In this document: piece after piece, positions 1-5,912 of the stretch
How the letters are laid out: every line of letters begins with the position of its first letter
Position numbering within the stretch: position 1 is the stretch's first letter
NCBI GenBank assembly: GCA_947627805.1
Contig: CANQXB010000022.1
Location: forward strand, 1 to 11,506
DNA: 11,506 nt
Direction: 5' to 3'
Origin: an uncultured Bacilli bacterium
GTDB taxonomy: Bacteria > Bacillota_I > Bacilli_A > RF39 > UBA660
Made by a program: the position numbers and the translations under genes
The notes under the pieces: model-generated
Database searches by the model: none
What the model saw: the letters and a program-made list of their open reading frames with translations, nothing else
What the model was told of the DNA's origin: nothing

Positions 1-492
1 TTAGATTTAAAAGGACTTGATAAAGAGAGTAGAATTCTTTTAAATGATATAGCTTTTCTTTTAAAAGAAAAATTAGAAGAAAATAAAAATAATGATTTTT
101 CGGCAGTTAAATATTTACATAATTTATTACAATCAATGGACAATGTTCCAGAAATTAAATATATTTTAGCTTATATGGCGAAGACAAATGGTTTTATAAG
201 TGCTGATGAATATGCTTTTAATGAAGATAAACAATTTATCTTTGAAAGTATTTTATATTCGGCTTTAACTCTCTACAATAATGGGGGCGCTAGTAAGAGT
301 AAAGTAATGGAAAGTCATAAACGTTTCGTTCAAGAAATTGAAGCGAAAAAAGAAGAAAAATTAAGTCGAACTCAACAACTTAATACCACCAAAATACAAG
401 CTTTAAAAGAACTTGGTTATACCGAAATAAATGAAAGTAATGCTGCGGAAGTATTTGAAAAAATAGCCGAAATTCAATCCAGAAAGGTATAG
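1..492 (+). CDS. Unrecognised helical protein, 5' end outside the window (partial)
   Basis: The frame that ends in TAG at 490-492 is open back to base 1: all 45 codons before the first ATG (136) are sense codons. The gene is therefore best read as a 3' fragment of a longer protein (163 codons visible), not as a 118-residue protein starting at 136. No Shine-Dalgarno site stands before the ATG at 136, which supports this. The visible part is rich in Lys, Glu, Leu, Ile and Asn and looks wholly alpha-helical. The stretch around codons 104-135 (Lys/Glu-rich, with KKEEK) could form a coiled coil. There is no membrane segment and no recognisable catalytic motif. The next gene follows after 14 bases, so the two are probably co-transcribed. 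I do not recognise the family. Confidence 0.75.
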   Translation, partial: LDLKGLDKESRILLNDIAFLLKEKLEENKNNDFSAVKYLHNLLQSMDNVPEIKYILAYMAKTNGFISADEYAFNEDKQFIFESILYSALTLYNNGGASKSKVMESHKRFVQEIEAKKEEKLSRTQQLNTTKIQALKELGYTEINESNAAEVFEKIAEIQSRKV

Positions 493-506
493 AAGGTAAT
501 TACTAC

Positions 507-1313
507 ATGAAAAAAAAGGAAAATGATACTTTTTTGATATTTTTGGTAGTTATATTAATTATTATTGCTTTAATTTTAGTCATATTTAGAGTTATAAATG
601 GGAAAAGCTTAGAAACGAATGATAAATTAGTAACCGAATTACATGATTATTTTAGTAGTGACAATTTAAGTAATTGTGAAGGACTTTTAAATTATAATGA
701 TGGAGTAGTGGAAAGTAAAAATACAAGAAGTGATTTAAAATTATGTTTTGCTTTTCAAAAAACAGCTTTAGAACCCGAAAAAGAAATTACTTATAAAAGT
801 TCTAAAAAAGATGATTTATGTGTTGAAGATGAAATGACTTTTAGAACTGAAGAGGGAAGTAATCTATGTAAAGTTCGTATTTATTCTAAAGAAGAAGTAG
901 AAAAAACCTATACTAAAATGTATGGTGAAAATGTAGGTAAAGAAGTAACTAGTTTTAAATTAGATGGCTTTAATATTTGTTTTGTGAAAGATGATAAATA
1001 TTATTGTGGATTATCTGATGAAATAACTTATACTGTTGGTAGTGATATTGCGATTTATCGCTCTATTAAAAAAGCTAGTGAAAGAGGCGATACAATATTT
1101 ATCTATGATTATTTCATTAAACTAGTAGAAGAGAAGTGCTATACCGCTTATGATGAAGGAGAAGAAAGCATTAGATGTAGTAAAGCTTATAGTAAGTTAA
1201 AAGATAAAAAAATGGATTATGATTTTATTAAAAATTATGGTACTTTATATAAGCATACTTTTAAAAAGAATCAAGATAATACCTACTATTGGGTTAAAAG
1301 TGAAAGAGTATAA
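507..1313 (+). CDS. Membrane-anchored protein with cysteine-containing extracytoplasmic domain, unknown function
   Basis: 268 residues. A Lys-rich N-terminus (MKKKEND) is followed by a strongly hydrophobic helix at about residues 9-29, with no clear signal peptidase site, so it is probably an uncleaved N-terminal anchor with the rest outside the cell. The soluble part is charged and carries eight cysteines (residues 57, 80, 105, 121, 158, 167, 211, 224), an even number that could form disulfides. No known domain is recognised. The ATG at 507 has AAGGT at 493-497 with 9 bases spacing, and lies 14 bases after the preceding stop, suggesting one operon. The stop codon lies inside the loop of the following terminator. 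The function is unknown; the topology call is inference from hydrophobicity. Confidence 0.8.
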   Translation: MKKKENDTFLIFLVVILIIIALILVIFRVINGKSLETNDKLVTELHDYFSSDNLSNCEGLLNYNDGVVESKNTRSDLKLCFAFQKTALEPEKEITYKSSKKDDLCVEDEMTFRTEEGSNLCKVRIYSKEEVEKTYTKMYGENVGKEVTSFKLDGFNICFVKDDKYYCGLSDEITYTVGSDIAIYRSIKKASERGDTIFIYDYFIKLVEEKCYTAYDEGEESIRCSKAYSKLKDKKMDYDFIKNYGTLYKHTFKKNQDNTYYWVKSERV

Positions 1314-1326
1314 CTACTCTTTTTTT
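1303..1326 (+). terminator. Intrinsic terminator overlapping the stop codon of the upstream gene
   Basis: AAAGAGTA (1303-1310) pairs perfectly with TACTCTTT (1315-1322) around a 4-base loop TAAC, and the T-run continues to 1326. The TAA stop codon of the preceding gene (1311-1313) forms most of the loop, so the hairpin ends the 1-1313 transcription unit. Confidence 0.75.
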
Positions 1327-1355
1327 CTAACTACTCTCTTCATTAAAAATAGGGT

Positions 1356-1405
1356 ATACGTATATATCCTTATATAATATATAATAATAGGATATATACG
1401 CGTAT
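1356..1405. repeat. Long imperfect inverted repeat (possible hairpin or protein-binding site)
   Basis: GTATATATCCT (1360-1370) is the exact reverse complement of AGGATATATAC (1389-1399). The pairing continues with ATAC (1356-1359) against GTAT (1402-1405) after a 2-base GC insertion on the right arm. The loop is 18 bases of A/T (1371-1388). There is no T-run after it, so it is not an ordinary terminator. Confidence 0.6.
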
Positions 1406-1409
1406 TAAT

Positions 1410-1433
1410 CCTTATTTAATATTATTAATAAGG
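1410..1433. repeat. Short inverted repeat CCTTATT/AATAAGG
   Basis: CCTTATT at 1410-1416 and AATAAGG at 1427-1433 form a perfect 7-base inverted repeat, four bases after the larger palindrome at 1356-1405. It has no T-run. Confidence 0.45.
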
Positions 1434-1588
1434 TTATAAATAAAAAAACATATTTAATTTTTAAAAAGTAAATTTAATTAATAAATTTTTTGGCTCATTA
1501 AAATTTAATAATAATTGCTAGAGTAGTTATCTTAGAAAAGTTAAAATTTGGCTAAAATAAGCCCAAAAATAGTCATTTTTGAATATTG

Positions 1589-1604
1589 CATAATGTATAT
1601 TATG
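1589..1604. promoter_or_regulatory. Operator-like palindrome upstream of the ZIP gene
   Basis: CATAAT-GTAT-ATTATG is a perfect 6-base-arm inverted repeat about 140 bases before the ZIP transporter start. Its size suits a dimeric repressor site, but it matches no consensus I know for Zur, Fur or MntR, and AT-rich DNA produces such repeats by chance. Assignment to metal control of the ZIP gene is inference only. Confidence 0.25.
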
Positions 1605-1605
1605 T

Positions 1606-1645
1606 TAACCAATGCCTTGGAAAATTATTTGAGGGTTATTTTTTT
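1606..1645 (+). terminator. Terminator- or attenuator-like hairpin ahead of the ZIP gene (weak)
   Basis: TAACC (1606-1610) pairs with GGTTA (1634-1638), directly followed by seven T (1639-1645). The loop is long and holds a second small hairpin, CCAA-TGCC-TTGG. It could end a small RNA or act as an attenuator for the ZIP gene about 100 bases downstream. The stem is short, so this is tentative. Confidence 0.3.
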
Positions 1646-1743
1646 CTTCTCCTCTTTTAATAAATTAATCAAATAAATTAAATAATATCTTCTAAATTAA
1701 TATATCTATTTTTTATTCATACTATTTTATTAGGTGATTTAAG

Positions 1744-2490
1744 ATGAGTGTTTCTTATGCTTTATTAGTTTCCTTTTTAGCGGGAATGTCTACTCTTCTT
1801 GGGGGTATAATTATCTTTTTTAAAATAAAAGAAGATAAGATTAATAAATTTATAACTTTTTGCCTAGCCTTTTCTTTAGCGATTATGATTGGCATAAGTA
1901 TAACTGATTTAATTCCTTCTTCCTTTTTTACTATATTATTTAATTTTAAGACTATTCCGGGTTATTTAATTATTTTAGCTTCCTTTGTTTTAGGAGTTAT
2001 TCTAGTTTTAGTTCTTAATAAATTAATGAAATTTAATAATGATACATTATATAAATTAGGTGTTTTAAGTATGATTGCTTTGATTATTCACAATTTACCA
2101 GAAGGTATTGCTACTTTTATAGGTAGTGTTCAAGATAAAAGTTTGGGCCTTAAATTAGCTTTAGCTATTATGATGCATAATATTCCGGAAGGTATTTCGA
2201 TTGCCGTTCCCATTTATTATGCGACTAAGTCGCGAAAAAGAGCATTACTCCCTACTCTTCTTTCAGGTTTAGCTGAACCCTTTGGAGCCATCCTAGCCTT
2301 AATCTTTTTAAAAGATTATATTACTCCCGTAATGATTAGTATCATCCTTTTATTTGTGGCCGGAATTATGATTACTTTAGCCATTAATGAAATGCTTCCG
2401 GCTTCATCAAGTTATCATGAAAATAAATTCATTTATTTAGGGATGTTCTTAGGAATTTTATTTATTTTTATCAATCATTTTCTTTTTTAA
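1744..2490 (+). CDS. ZIP-family divalent metal transporter (ZupT-like)
   Basis: 248 residues, a normal length for bacterial ZIP permeases, with about eight hydrophobic segments. The ZIP family imports Zn2+ and other divalent metals across the cytoplasmic membrane. The two family signatures are intact: HNLPEG at residues 116-121 and HNIPEG at 145-150, whose His, Asn and Glu side chains form the binuclear metal site. SGLAEPFGA (174-182) and the late motif NEMLP (215-219) are also typical. The loop between the third and fourth helices is short and lacks the His-rich stretch of many eukaryotic ZIPs. The ATG at 1744 has AGGTGA at 1732-1737 with 6 bases spacing. No terminator follows, so the transcript may continue into the two small frames up to 2755. 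The metal cannot be told from the sequence. Confidence 0.9.
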   Translation: MSVSYALLVSFLAGMSTLLGGIIIFFKIKEDKINKFITFCLAFSLAIMIGISITDLIPSSFFTILFNFKTIPGYLIILASFVLGVILVLVLNKLMKFNNDTLYKLGVLSMIALIIHNLPEGIATFIGSVQDKSLGLKLALAIMMHNIPEGISIAVPIYYATKSRKRALLPTLLSGLAEPFGAILALIFLKDYITPVMISIILLFVAGIMITLAINEMLPASSSYHENKFIYLGMFLGILFIFINHFLF

Positions 2491-2509
2491 AGGAAGGTAA
2501 ATATTACCA

Positions 2510-2572
2510 ATGATTGTAATTATTTGGAAGTATTATTTTAAATATGCCAGCCATAATAATAACAGGAGGTAA
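2510..2572 (+). CDS. Possible 20-residue leader peptide coupled to the next small gene
   Basis: ATG at 2510 opens 20 codons (begins MIVIIWKYYFK, ends NNNRR) closed by TAA at 2570-2572. A purine-rich site, AAGGAAGGT, lies at 2490-2498 with 11 bases spacing, and an inverted repeat GGTAA-ATA-TTACC (2496-2508) would cover it. Its last codons AGG-AGG and its stop physically overlap the Shine-Dalgarno site AGGAGGT (2564-2570) of the following gene, so a ribosome translating it would pass over that site and terminate seven bases before the next ATG. The layout is visible; that it is translated or regulatory is inference. Confidence 0.35.
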   Translation: MIVIIWKYYFKYASHNNNRR

Positions 2573-2579
2573 GATATAT

Positions 2580-2720
2580 ATGAGTAGAAGTTGTAATAAT
2601 AATAGAGAATCTAACTCTAGAAGTAACAACAGAGAACAATCAAATAATAGAAGTAATAATAAAAGAAGTAACAACCAAAGTAAAAGCAGCAATTCTCGTA
2701 GTAATAACCAAAGTAGATAA
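2580..2720 (+). CDS. Small low-complexity Ser/Asn/Arg/Gln-rich protein
   Basis: 46 residues (begins MSRSCNNNRES, ends SNNQSR), stop TAA at 2718-2720. It has the strongest ribosome binding site in the window: AGGAGGT at 2564-2570, 9 bases before the ATG, and a strong terminator starts 7 bases after the stop. Composition is almost only Ser, Asn, Arg, Gln and Lys, with one Cys at position 5 and essentially no hydrophobic residues, so the product should be disordered, very basic and able to bind nucleic acid or another polyanion. It is built of degenerate repeats of the form RSNN/NNRS. Small Asn/Ser/Arg-rich proteins occur in spore coats and nucleoid-associated roles, but nothing here decides between these. 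It follows the ZIP gene in the same direction. The function is unknown. Confidence 0.6.
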   Translation: MSRSCNNNRESNSRSNNREQSNNRSNNKRSNNQSKSSNSRSNNQSR

Positions 2721-2727
2721 TTATTTA

Positions 2728-2755
2728 AAAAAGGACATGATTAATTGTCCTTTTT
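2728..2755. terminator. Bidirectional intrinsic terminator between the small gene and xerD
   Basis: AAAAAGGACA (2728-2737) pairs perfectly with TGTCCTTTTT (2746-2755) around an 8-base loop. T-runs occur on both strands, so it can end the plus-strand ZIP/small-gene transcript and the minus-strand xerD transcript. The xerD stop codon (2754-2756) overlaps its edge. Confidence 0.85.
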
Positions 2756-3641
2756 ATTTGTAATAATGGGGATGTTTTTGATAATCAGTAATTATTTTAT
2801 CTTTAGATATATGAGAATATATTTCCGTAGTGGAGATATTTTCATGCCCTAATAATTCTTGAATAATTCTAAGGTCAGCACCATTATTAAGTAAATGGGT
2901 GGCAAATGAGTGTCTTAAAACATGGGGAGATACTTCTTTTTTTATGCCTGCATCTTCACACTTCTTTTTTAAAATTTTAAAAAAACCTTGGCGACTCATT
3001 CTGGAACCATTATAATTTACAAATAAATAATCAGTTTCTTTAGTTTTTAAAATTAAAGGGCGATATTCTTTAAGATATAAATTTAAATATCTTATAGTAA
3101 TATCTCCTAAAGGAACAATTCGCTCTTTACTTCCCTTCCCCATGACTTTAATAAAACAACCTTTTTCATTATAACTATTTAAAGTTAAATCTAATAATTC
3201 GGAGATTCTAATACCCGTAGCATATAAAACTTCTAACATGGCTTTATCACGATAATCAAGAGGTTTTTGTAGCTTGATATCTAAAAGACGGTTTACTTCT
3301 TCTTCCGTTAAAAATTTAGGTAAACTTTTTTCTAATTTGGGCATTTTAATATTTAAACAAGGATTAACTTTAATTATTTCATTATCTAATAAATAATCAT
3401 AAAAAGATTTTAAAACGGTTAAATAATGGGCAATGGTTTTTTTACTTTCTTTAGAATTATATAAAAATAAACGAATCTCATCTTCCGTTAAATGAGTTAA
3501 AGATTTATCTTCAAAATATTTAGTTATCTTTTTTAAATTATAAGCATAACTTTCATAAGTATTTGAAGATAGTTTGCGCTCATATTTTAAATAATTTAGA
3601 TAATCAAGAACATTTTCTTCTAAAGTTATAGCATTGTTCAT
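2754..3641 (-). CDS. xerD: Tyrosine recombinase XerD/XerC type
   Basis: 295 residues, the usual XerC/D length. These enzymes act at dif to resolve chromosome dimers by strand exchange through a covalent 3'-phosphotyrosine. Residues about 5-95 form the SAM-like core-binding domain and 105-290 the catalytic domain. All active-site residues are visible: R145 (ATGIRISELL), K169 (GKGSKER), H240 and R243 (SPHVLRHSFATHLL), H266 (LGHENISTT) and nucleophile Y275 (EIYSH). The spacing parallels that of E. coli XerD. The start ATG (3641) follows GAGGG with about 7 bases spacing. It stands alone, divergent from rarA, with no phage or transposon genes nearby, so a housekeeping role is more likely than a mobile integrase. 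XerC or a single Xer protein cannot be excluded. Confidence 0.88.
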   Translation of the reverse strand: MNNAITLEENVLDYLNYLKYERKLSSNTYESYAYNLKKITKYFEDKSLTHLTEDEIRLFLYNSKESKKTIAHYLTVLKSFYDYLLDNEIIKVNPCLNIKMPKLEKSLPKFLTEEEVNRLLDIKLQKPLDYRDKAMLEVLYATGIRISELLDLTLNSYNEKGCFIKVMGKGSKERIVPLGDITIRYLNLYLKEYRPLILKTKETDYLFVNYNGSRMSRQGFFKILKKKCEDAGIKKEVSPHVLRHSFATHLLNNGADLRIIQELLGHENISTTEIYSHISKDKIITDYQKHPHYYK

Positions 3642-3659
3642 TTACAATCCCTCTTATTT

Positions 3660-3669
3660 ATTATAACAT
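3660..3669 (-). promoter_or_regulatory. Putative xerD promoter, extended -10
   Basis: On the minus strand TATAAT (3665-3660) is preceded by TG one base upstream, an extended -10. No good -35 box is seen. Transcription would begin near 3653, leaving a leader of about 12 bases that holds the ribosome binding site. Confidence 0.5.
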
Positions 3670-3674
3670 AATTA

Positions 3675-3703
3675 TTTAATAAATTACTTATTTTTGGTAT
3701 AAT
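3675..3703 (+). promoter_or_regulatory. Putative rarA-gpsA promoter, extended -10
   Basis: TGGTATAAT (3695-3703) is a perfect extended -10 element. The -35 position 17 bases upstream (TTTAAT, 3675-3680) is weak. It points at rarA and is placed 36 bases before its ATG. Confidence 0.6.
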
Positions 3704-3738
3704 ATTTTTAAGTAATTATTTAGAAAGATTGAGGCATT

Positions 3739-4938
3739 ATGGAGATTTTAGCTGATAAATTAAGACCCCAAAAATTAAGTGATGTTGTTGGTCAAGAGCA
3801 TTTAATTGGGAAAGATAAAATATTAACTAATTTAGTTAAAAATAAAAAAATATTTTCGATGATTTTATATGGTAGTCCAGGCACTGGTAAAACTAGTATT
3901 GCTTATGCTTTAAGTAAAGAATTAGGTCTTAGAACCAAATTTTTAAATGCTACTGTCAGTAAAAAAGAAGATTTTGATAATGCCATTGCCGAAGCTAAAT
4001 TCTATGGAGATTTATTACTAGTAGTTGATGAAATTCATCGGATGAATAAAGATAAACAAGATATATTACTACCCTTTATTGAAAATGGGACCATTATTTT
4101 GATTGGTCTTACAACAAGTAATCCTTATCATAATATTAATCCGGCGATTAGAAGTCGATGTCAAATATTTTCTTTACATGAAATGCAAGAAGAAGATATT
4201 ATTAAAGTTTTAACTAAAGCTACTAAAACATTAGAGGGCTTAAAAACCAATAAAAAGACTTTAGAATACATTGCTTCTCTTTCGAGTGGAGATGTCCGGA
4301 ATGCTTTAAATTTATTAGAGATGGCTTACTACTCCACCACTAAACATGAAATTGATATTGCAATTATTAAAAGTATCAATTCTAAACCAGTTTTTTTACA
4401 TGATAAAAATGAAGATGGTCATTATGATGTTTTAAGTGCTTTACAAAAATCCATTAGAGGTAGTGATGTTGATGCAACTTTGCACTATTTAGGAAGATTA
4501 ATTGAAGCCGAAGATTTAGAAAGTATTATTAGAAGGTTTTCGGTTATTGCTTATGAAGATATAGGACTTGCTAATCCCGGAATTGGCCCAAGACTTAATG
4601 CCGCGATTGAAGCCGCTTTAAGAGTAGGACTTCCAGAGGCTCGCATTCCTTTGGCTGAAATTGCGATTGAAATGGCTTTATCTCCTAAAAGCAACAGTGC
4701 GGTAATGGCCATTGATAAAGTTTTAGAAGATATTCATAAAGGTAATATTGGGACTGTTCCTAGTCATATTAAAAATGGTAATCCTAATTATTTATACCCG
4801 CATAATTACCCTAATGATTGGGTTAAACAAGAATATTTACCAGAAAAATTAAGAGGAACAAAATATTACTTTCCTAAAAATAATTTAGTTGAAAATAATT
4901 TAAATAAAGTTCATAAAGAAATGAAGGGTGAAAAATGA
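3739..4938 (+). CDS. rarA: Replication-associated recombination protein A (MgsA/RarA AAA+ ATPase)
   Basis: 399 residues. RarA is a tetrameric AAA+ ATPase related to clamp loaders that works at stalled replication forks. The opening LRPQKLSDVVGQEHL is the family's N-terminal signature. Walker A is GSPGTGKT (45-52), Walker B VVDE (95-98), sensor 1 around TTSNP (125-129), the arginine-finger region IRSR (137-140) and sensor 2 GDVRNALNLLE (184-194). The C-terminal MgsA oligomerisation part starts near residue 225 (SALQKSIRGSDVDA; AYEDIGLANP at 271-280). The start has GAGG at 3731-3734, only 4 bases from the ATG. The stop TGA overlaps the start of gpsA (ATGA), implying translational coupling. An AAA-TAA follows the TGA in frame, so reading TGA as Trp would add only two residues. 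Confidence 0.93.
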   Translation: MEILADKLRPQKLSDVVGQEHLIGKDKILTNLVKNKKIFSMILYGSPGTGKTSIAYALSKELGLRTKFLNATVSKKEDFDNAIAEAKFYGDLLLVVDEIHRMNKDKQDILLPFIENGTIILIGLTTSNPYHNINPAIRSRCQIFSLHEMQEEDIIKVLTKATKTLEGLKTNKKTLEYIASLSSGDVRNALNLLEMAYYSTTKHEIDIAIIKSINSKPVFLHDKNEDGHYDVLSALQKSIRGSDVDATLHYLGRLIEAEDLESIIRRFSVIAYEDIGLANPGIGPRLNAAIEAALRVGLPEARIPLAEIAIEMALSPKSNSAVMAIDKVLEDIHKGNIGTVPSHIKNGNPNYLYPHNYPNDWVKQEYLPEKLRGTKYYFPKNNLVENNLNKVHKEMKGEK

Positions 4939-5912
4939 AAATAACTATTATGGGAACGGGAGCCTATAGCTTAGGTATTGCCCAAATGCTTTCCAAAAAC
5001 AAGCAAAATGAAATAAAACTTTGGACCGAAAATGCAGATACTTTAAAAGAATTTCAAGATACGCATCAAATTAAAAGAATATTTCCGCAAGTTGTTTTTA
5101 AAGACAATATAACGATTACCACTAGTTATGAAGAAGCATTACAAAATGTTGATTTAATCTTTTTAGTAACAGCTTCTAAATATATCAAAGATGTAGTTAC
5201 GAAAATAAAACCTTATTATCATAATACTCCCATTTGTATTGCTTCTAAAGGAATTGATGATAGCACTTTAAATCCTTTATCAGTTGTCGTTAAAAATATT
5301 TTAAATACGAATAATATTTGTGTTATATCAGGTCCCACTTTTGCAATTGATTTAATAAATAATGAACCGGCTGCTTTAGCTATTGCTGGGTATAATCGTA
5401 AGACAGTTAATTTAGTTAAAAACACCTTACAAAATGAAACTTTAAAATTAAGAATATCATCAGATATTATTGGAATTCAATTATGTGGCAGTATTAAAAA
5501 TATTATTGCCGTTGCTGCTGGTATTTTAAAAGGTTTAGGTTATTCCGAATCAACTCAAGCTTTCTTAATAAATGAATCATTACATGATATGAAAAATATT
5601 ATTCATGCTTTAGGAGGCAAAAAGAAAACCATTTTATCTTTTGCGGGCATTGGCGATTTACTTCTTACATGTTCTAGTCCTAAAAGTCGGAATTATTCTT
5701 TTGGCTATGTAATTGGCAGTACCAAAGATAAAGACAAAATAACTAAATATTTAAAAGAAAATACTGTTGAAGGTTATTATACTTTAAATTCTATCTATCA
5801 AATGCTCAATAAAAAAGGAGTAAGTATTGCTCTTATCTCTCTTATTTATAATATTGTTTGTGAAGGAGTTAACCCGGAAATGTTAGCGACTTTCCTTATT
5901 AATAAAAAGTAA
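4935..5912 (+). CDS. gpsA: NAD(P)+-dependent glycerol-3-phosphate dehydrogenase (divergent GpsA)
   Basis: 325 residues, slightly short for GpsA. The enzyme reduces dihydroxyacetone phosphate to sn-glycerol 3-phosphate, the backbone for phospholipids. An N-terminal Rossmann motif GTGAYS (7-12) replaces the more usual GxGxWG, so Trp is Tyr. Further family landmarks are ASKGID (103-108), SGPTFA (132-137), the catalytic-lysine segment CGSIKNIIAVAAG (184-196, K188) and GIGDLLLTC with SRNYSFG (238-257). The region before FLINE (210-214) departs from the common ALITRGLAEM. It overlaps rarA by 4 bases and has no other ribosome binding site of note beyond GGGTG just upstream. Its 3' end overlaps the convergent tcdA by 30 bases. 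The family call is firm; activity is inferred. Confidence 0.87.
   Translation: MKITIMGTGAYSLGIAQMLSKNKQNEIKLWTENADTLKEFQDTHQIKRIFPQVVFKDNITITTSYEEALQNVDLIFLVTASKYIKDVVTKIKPYYHNTPICIASKGIDDSTLNPLSVVVKNILNTNNICVISGPTFAIDLINNEPAALAIAGYNRKTVNLVKNTLQNETLKLRISSDIIGIQLCGSIKNIIAVAAGILKGLGYSESTQAFLINESLHDMKNIIHALGGKKKTILSFAGIGDLLLTCSSPKSRNYSFGYVIGSTKDKDKITKYLKENTVEGYYTLNSIYQMLNKKGVSIALISLIYNIVCEGVNPEMLATFLINKK

Larger units (their letters stand above)
1327..1743. other. Long AT-rich intergenic region with inverted repeats and no gene
   Basis: 417 bases between a terminator and the ZIP gene. No reading frame with a ribosome binding site was seen on either strand. It holds the palindromes at 1356-1405, 1410-1433 and 1589-1604, a hairpin at 1547-1567 (TTTGGCT against AGCCCAAA with one bulged C), and a terminator-like element at 1606-1645. 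No convincing promoter with correctly spaced -35 and -10 boxes was found, although the ZIP gene presumably starts from within this gap. No known riboswitch consensus was recognised. Confidence 0.6.

Noticed and set aside
136..492. A complete 118-residue gene starting at 136
   Set aside because: The frame is open to base 1 and no ribosome binding site precedes the ATG at 136, so this is an internal methionine of a truncated gene.
1373..1378. TATAAT as the ZIP promoter -10
   Set aside because: It sits in the loop of the large palindrome, about 370 bases from the gene, in pure A/T sequence without a -35 box at proper spacing.
2504..2692. Minus-strand open frame giving a Leu-rich 62-residue product
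   Set aside because: It is the complement of the Asn/Ser-rich small gene: repeated AAT/AGT codons read as Leu on the other strand. It has no ribosome binding site, and the plus-strand frame has a strong one.
2580..2720. Repeated AGTAAT/AATAATAGA units as a CRISPR or minisatellite
   Set aside because: The units are short, irregular and in codon phase, with no constant repeat plus unique spacers. They are explained by a low-complexity protein.
2754..3641. The tyrosine recombinase as an integrase of a mobile element
   Set aside because: Length and motifs fit chromosomal XerC/D, and the neighbours are housekeeping genes. No attachment-site repeats, tRNA target, phage or conjugation genes are present.
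5219..5425. Minus-strand open frame inside gpsA
   Set aside because: It lies wholly within a conserved gpsA coding region in another frame, with no start signals.
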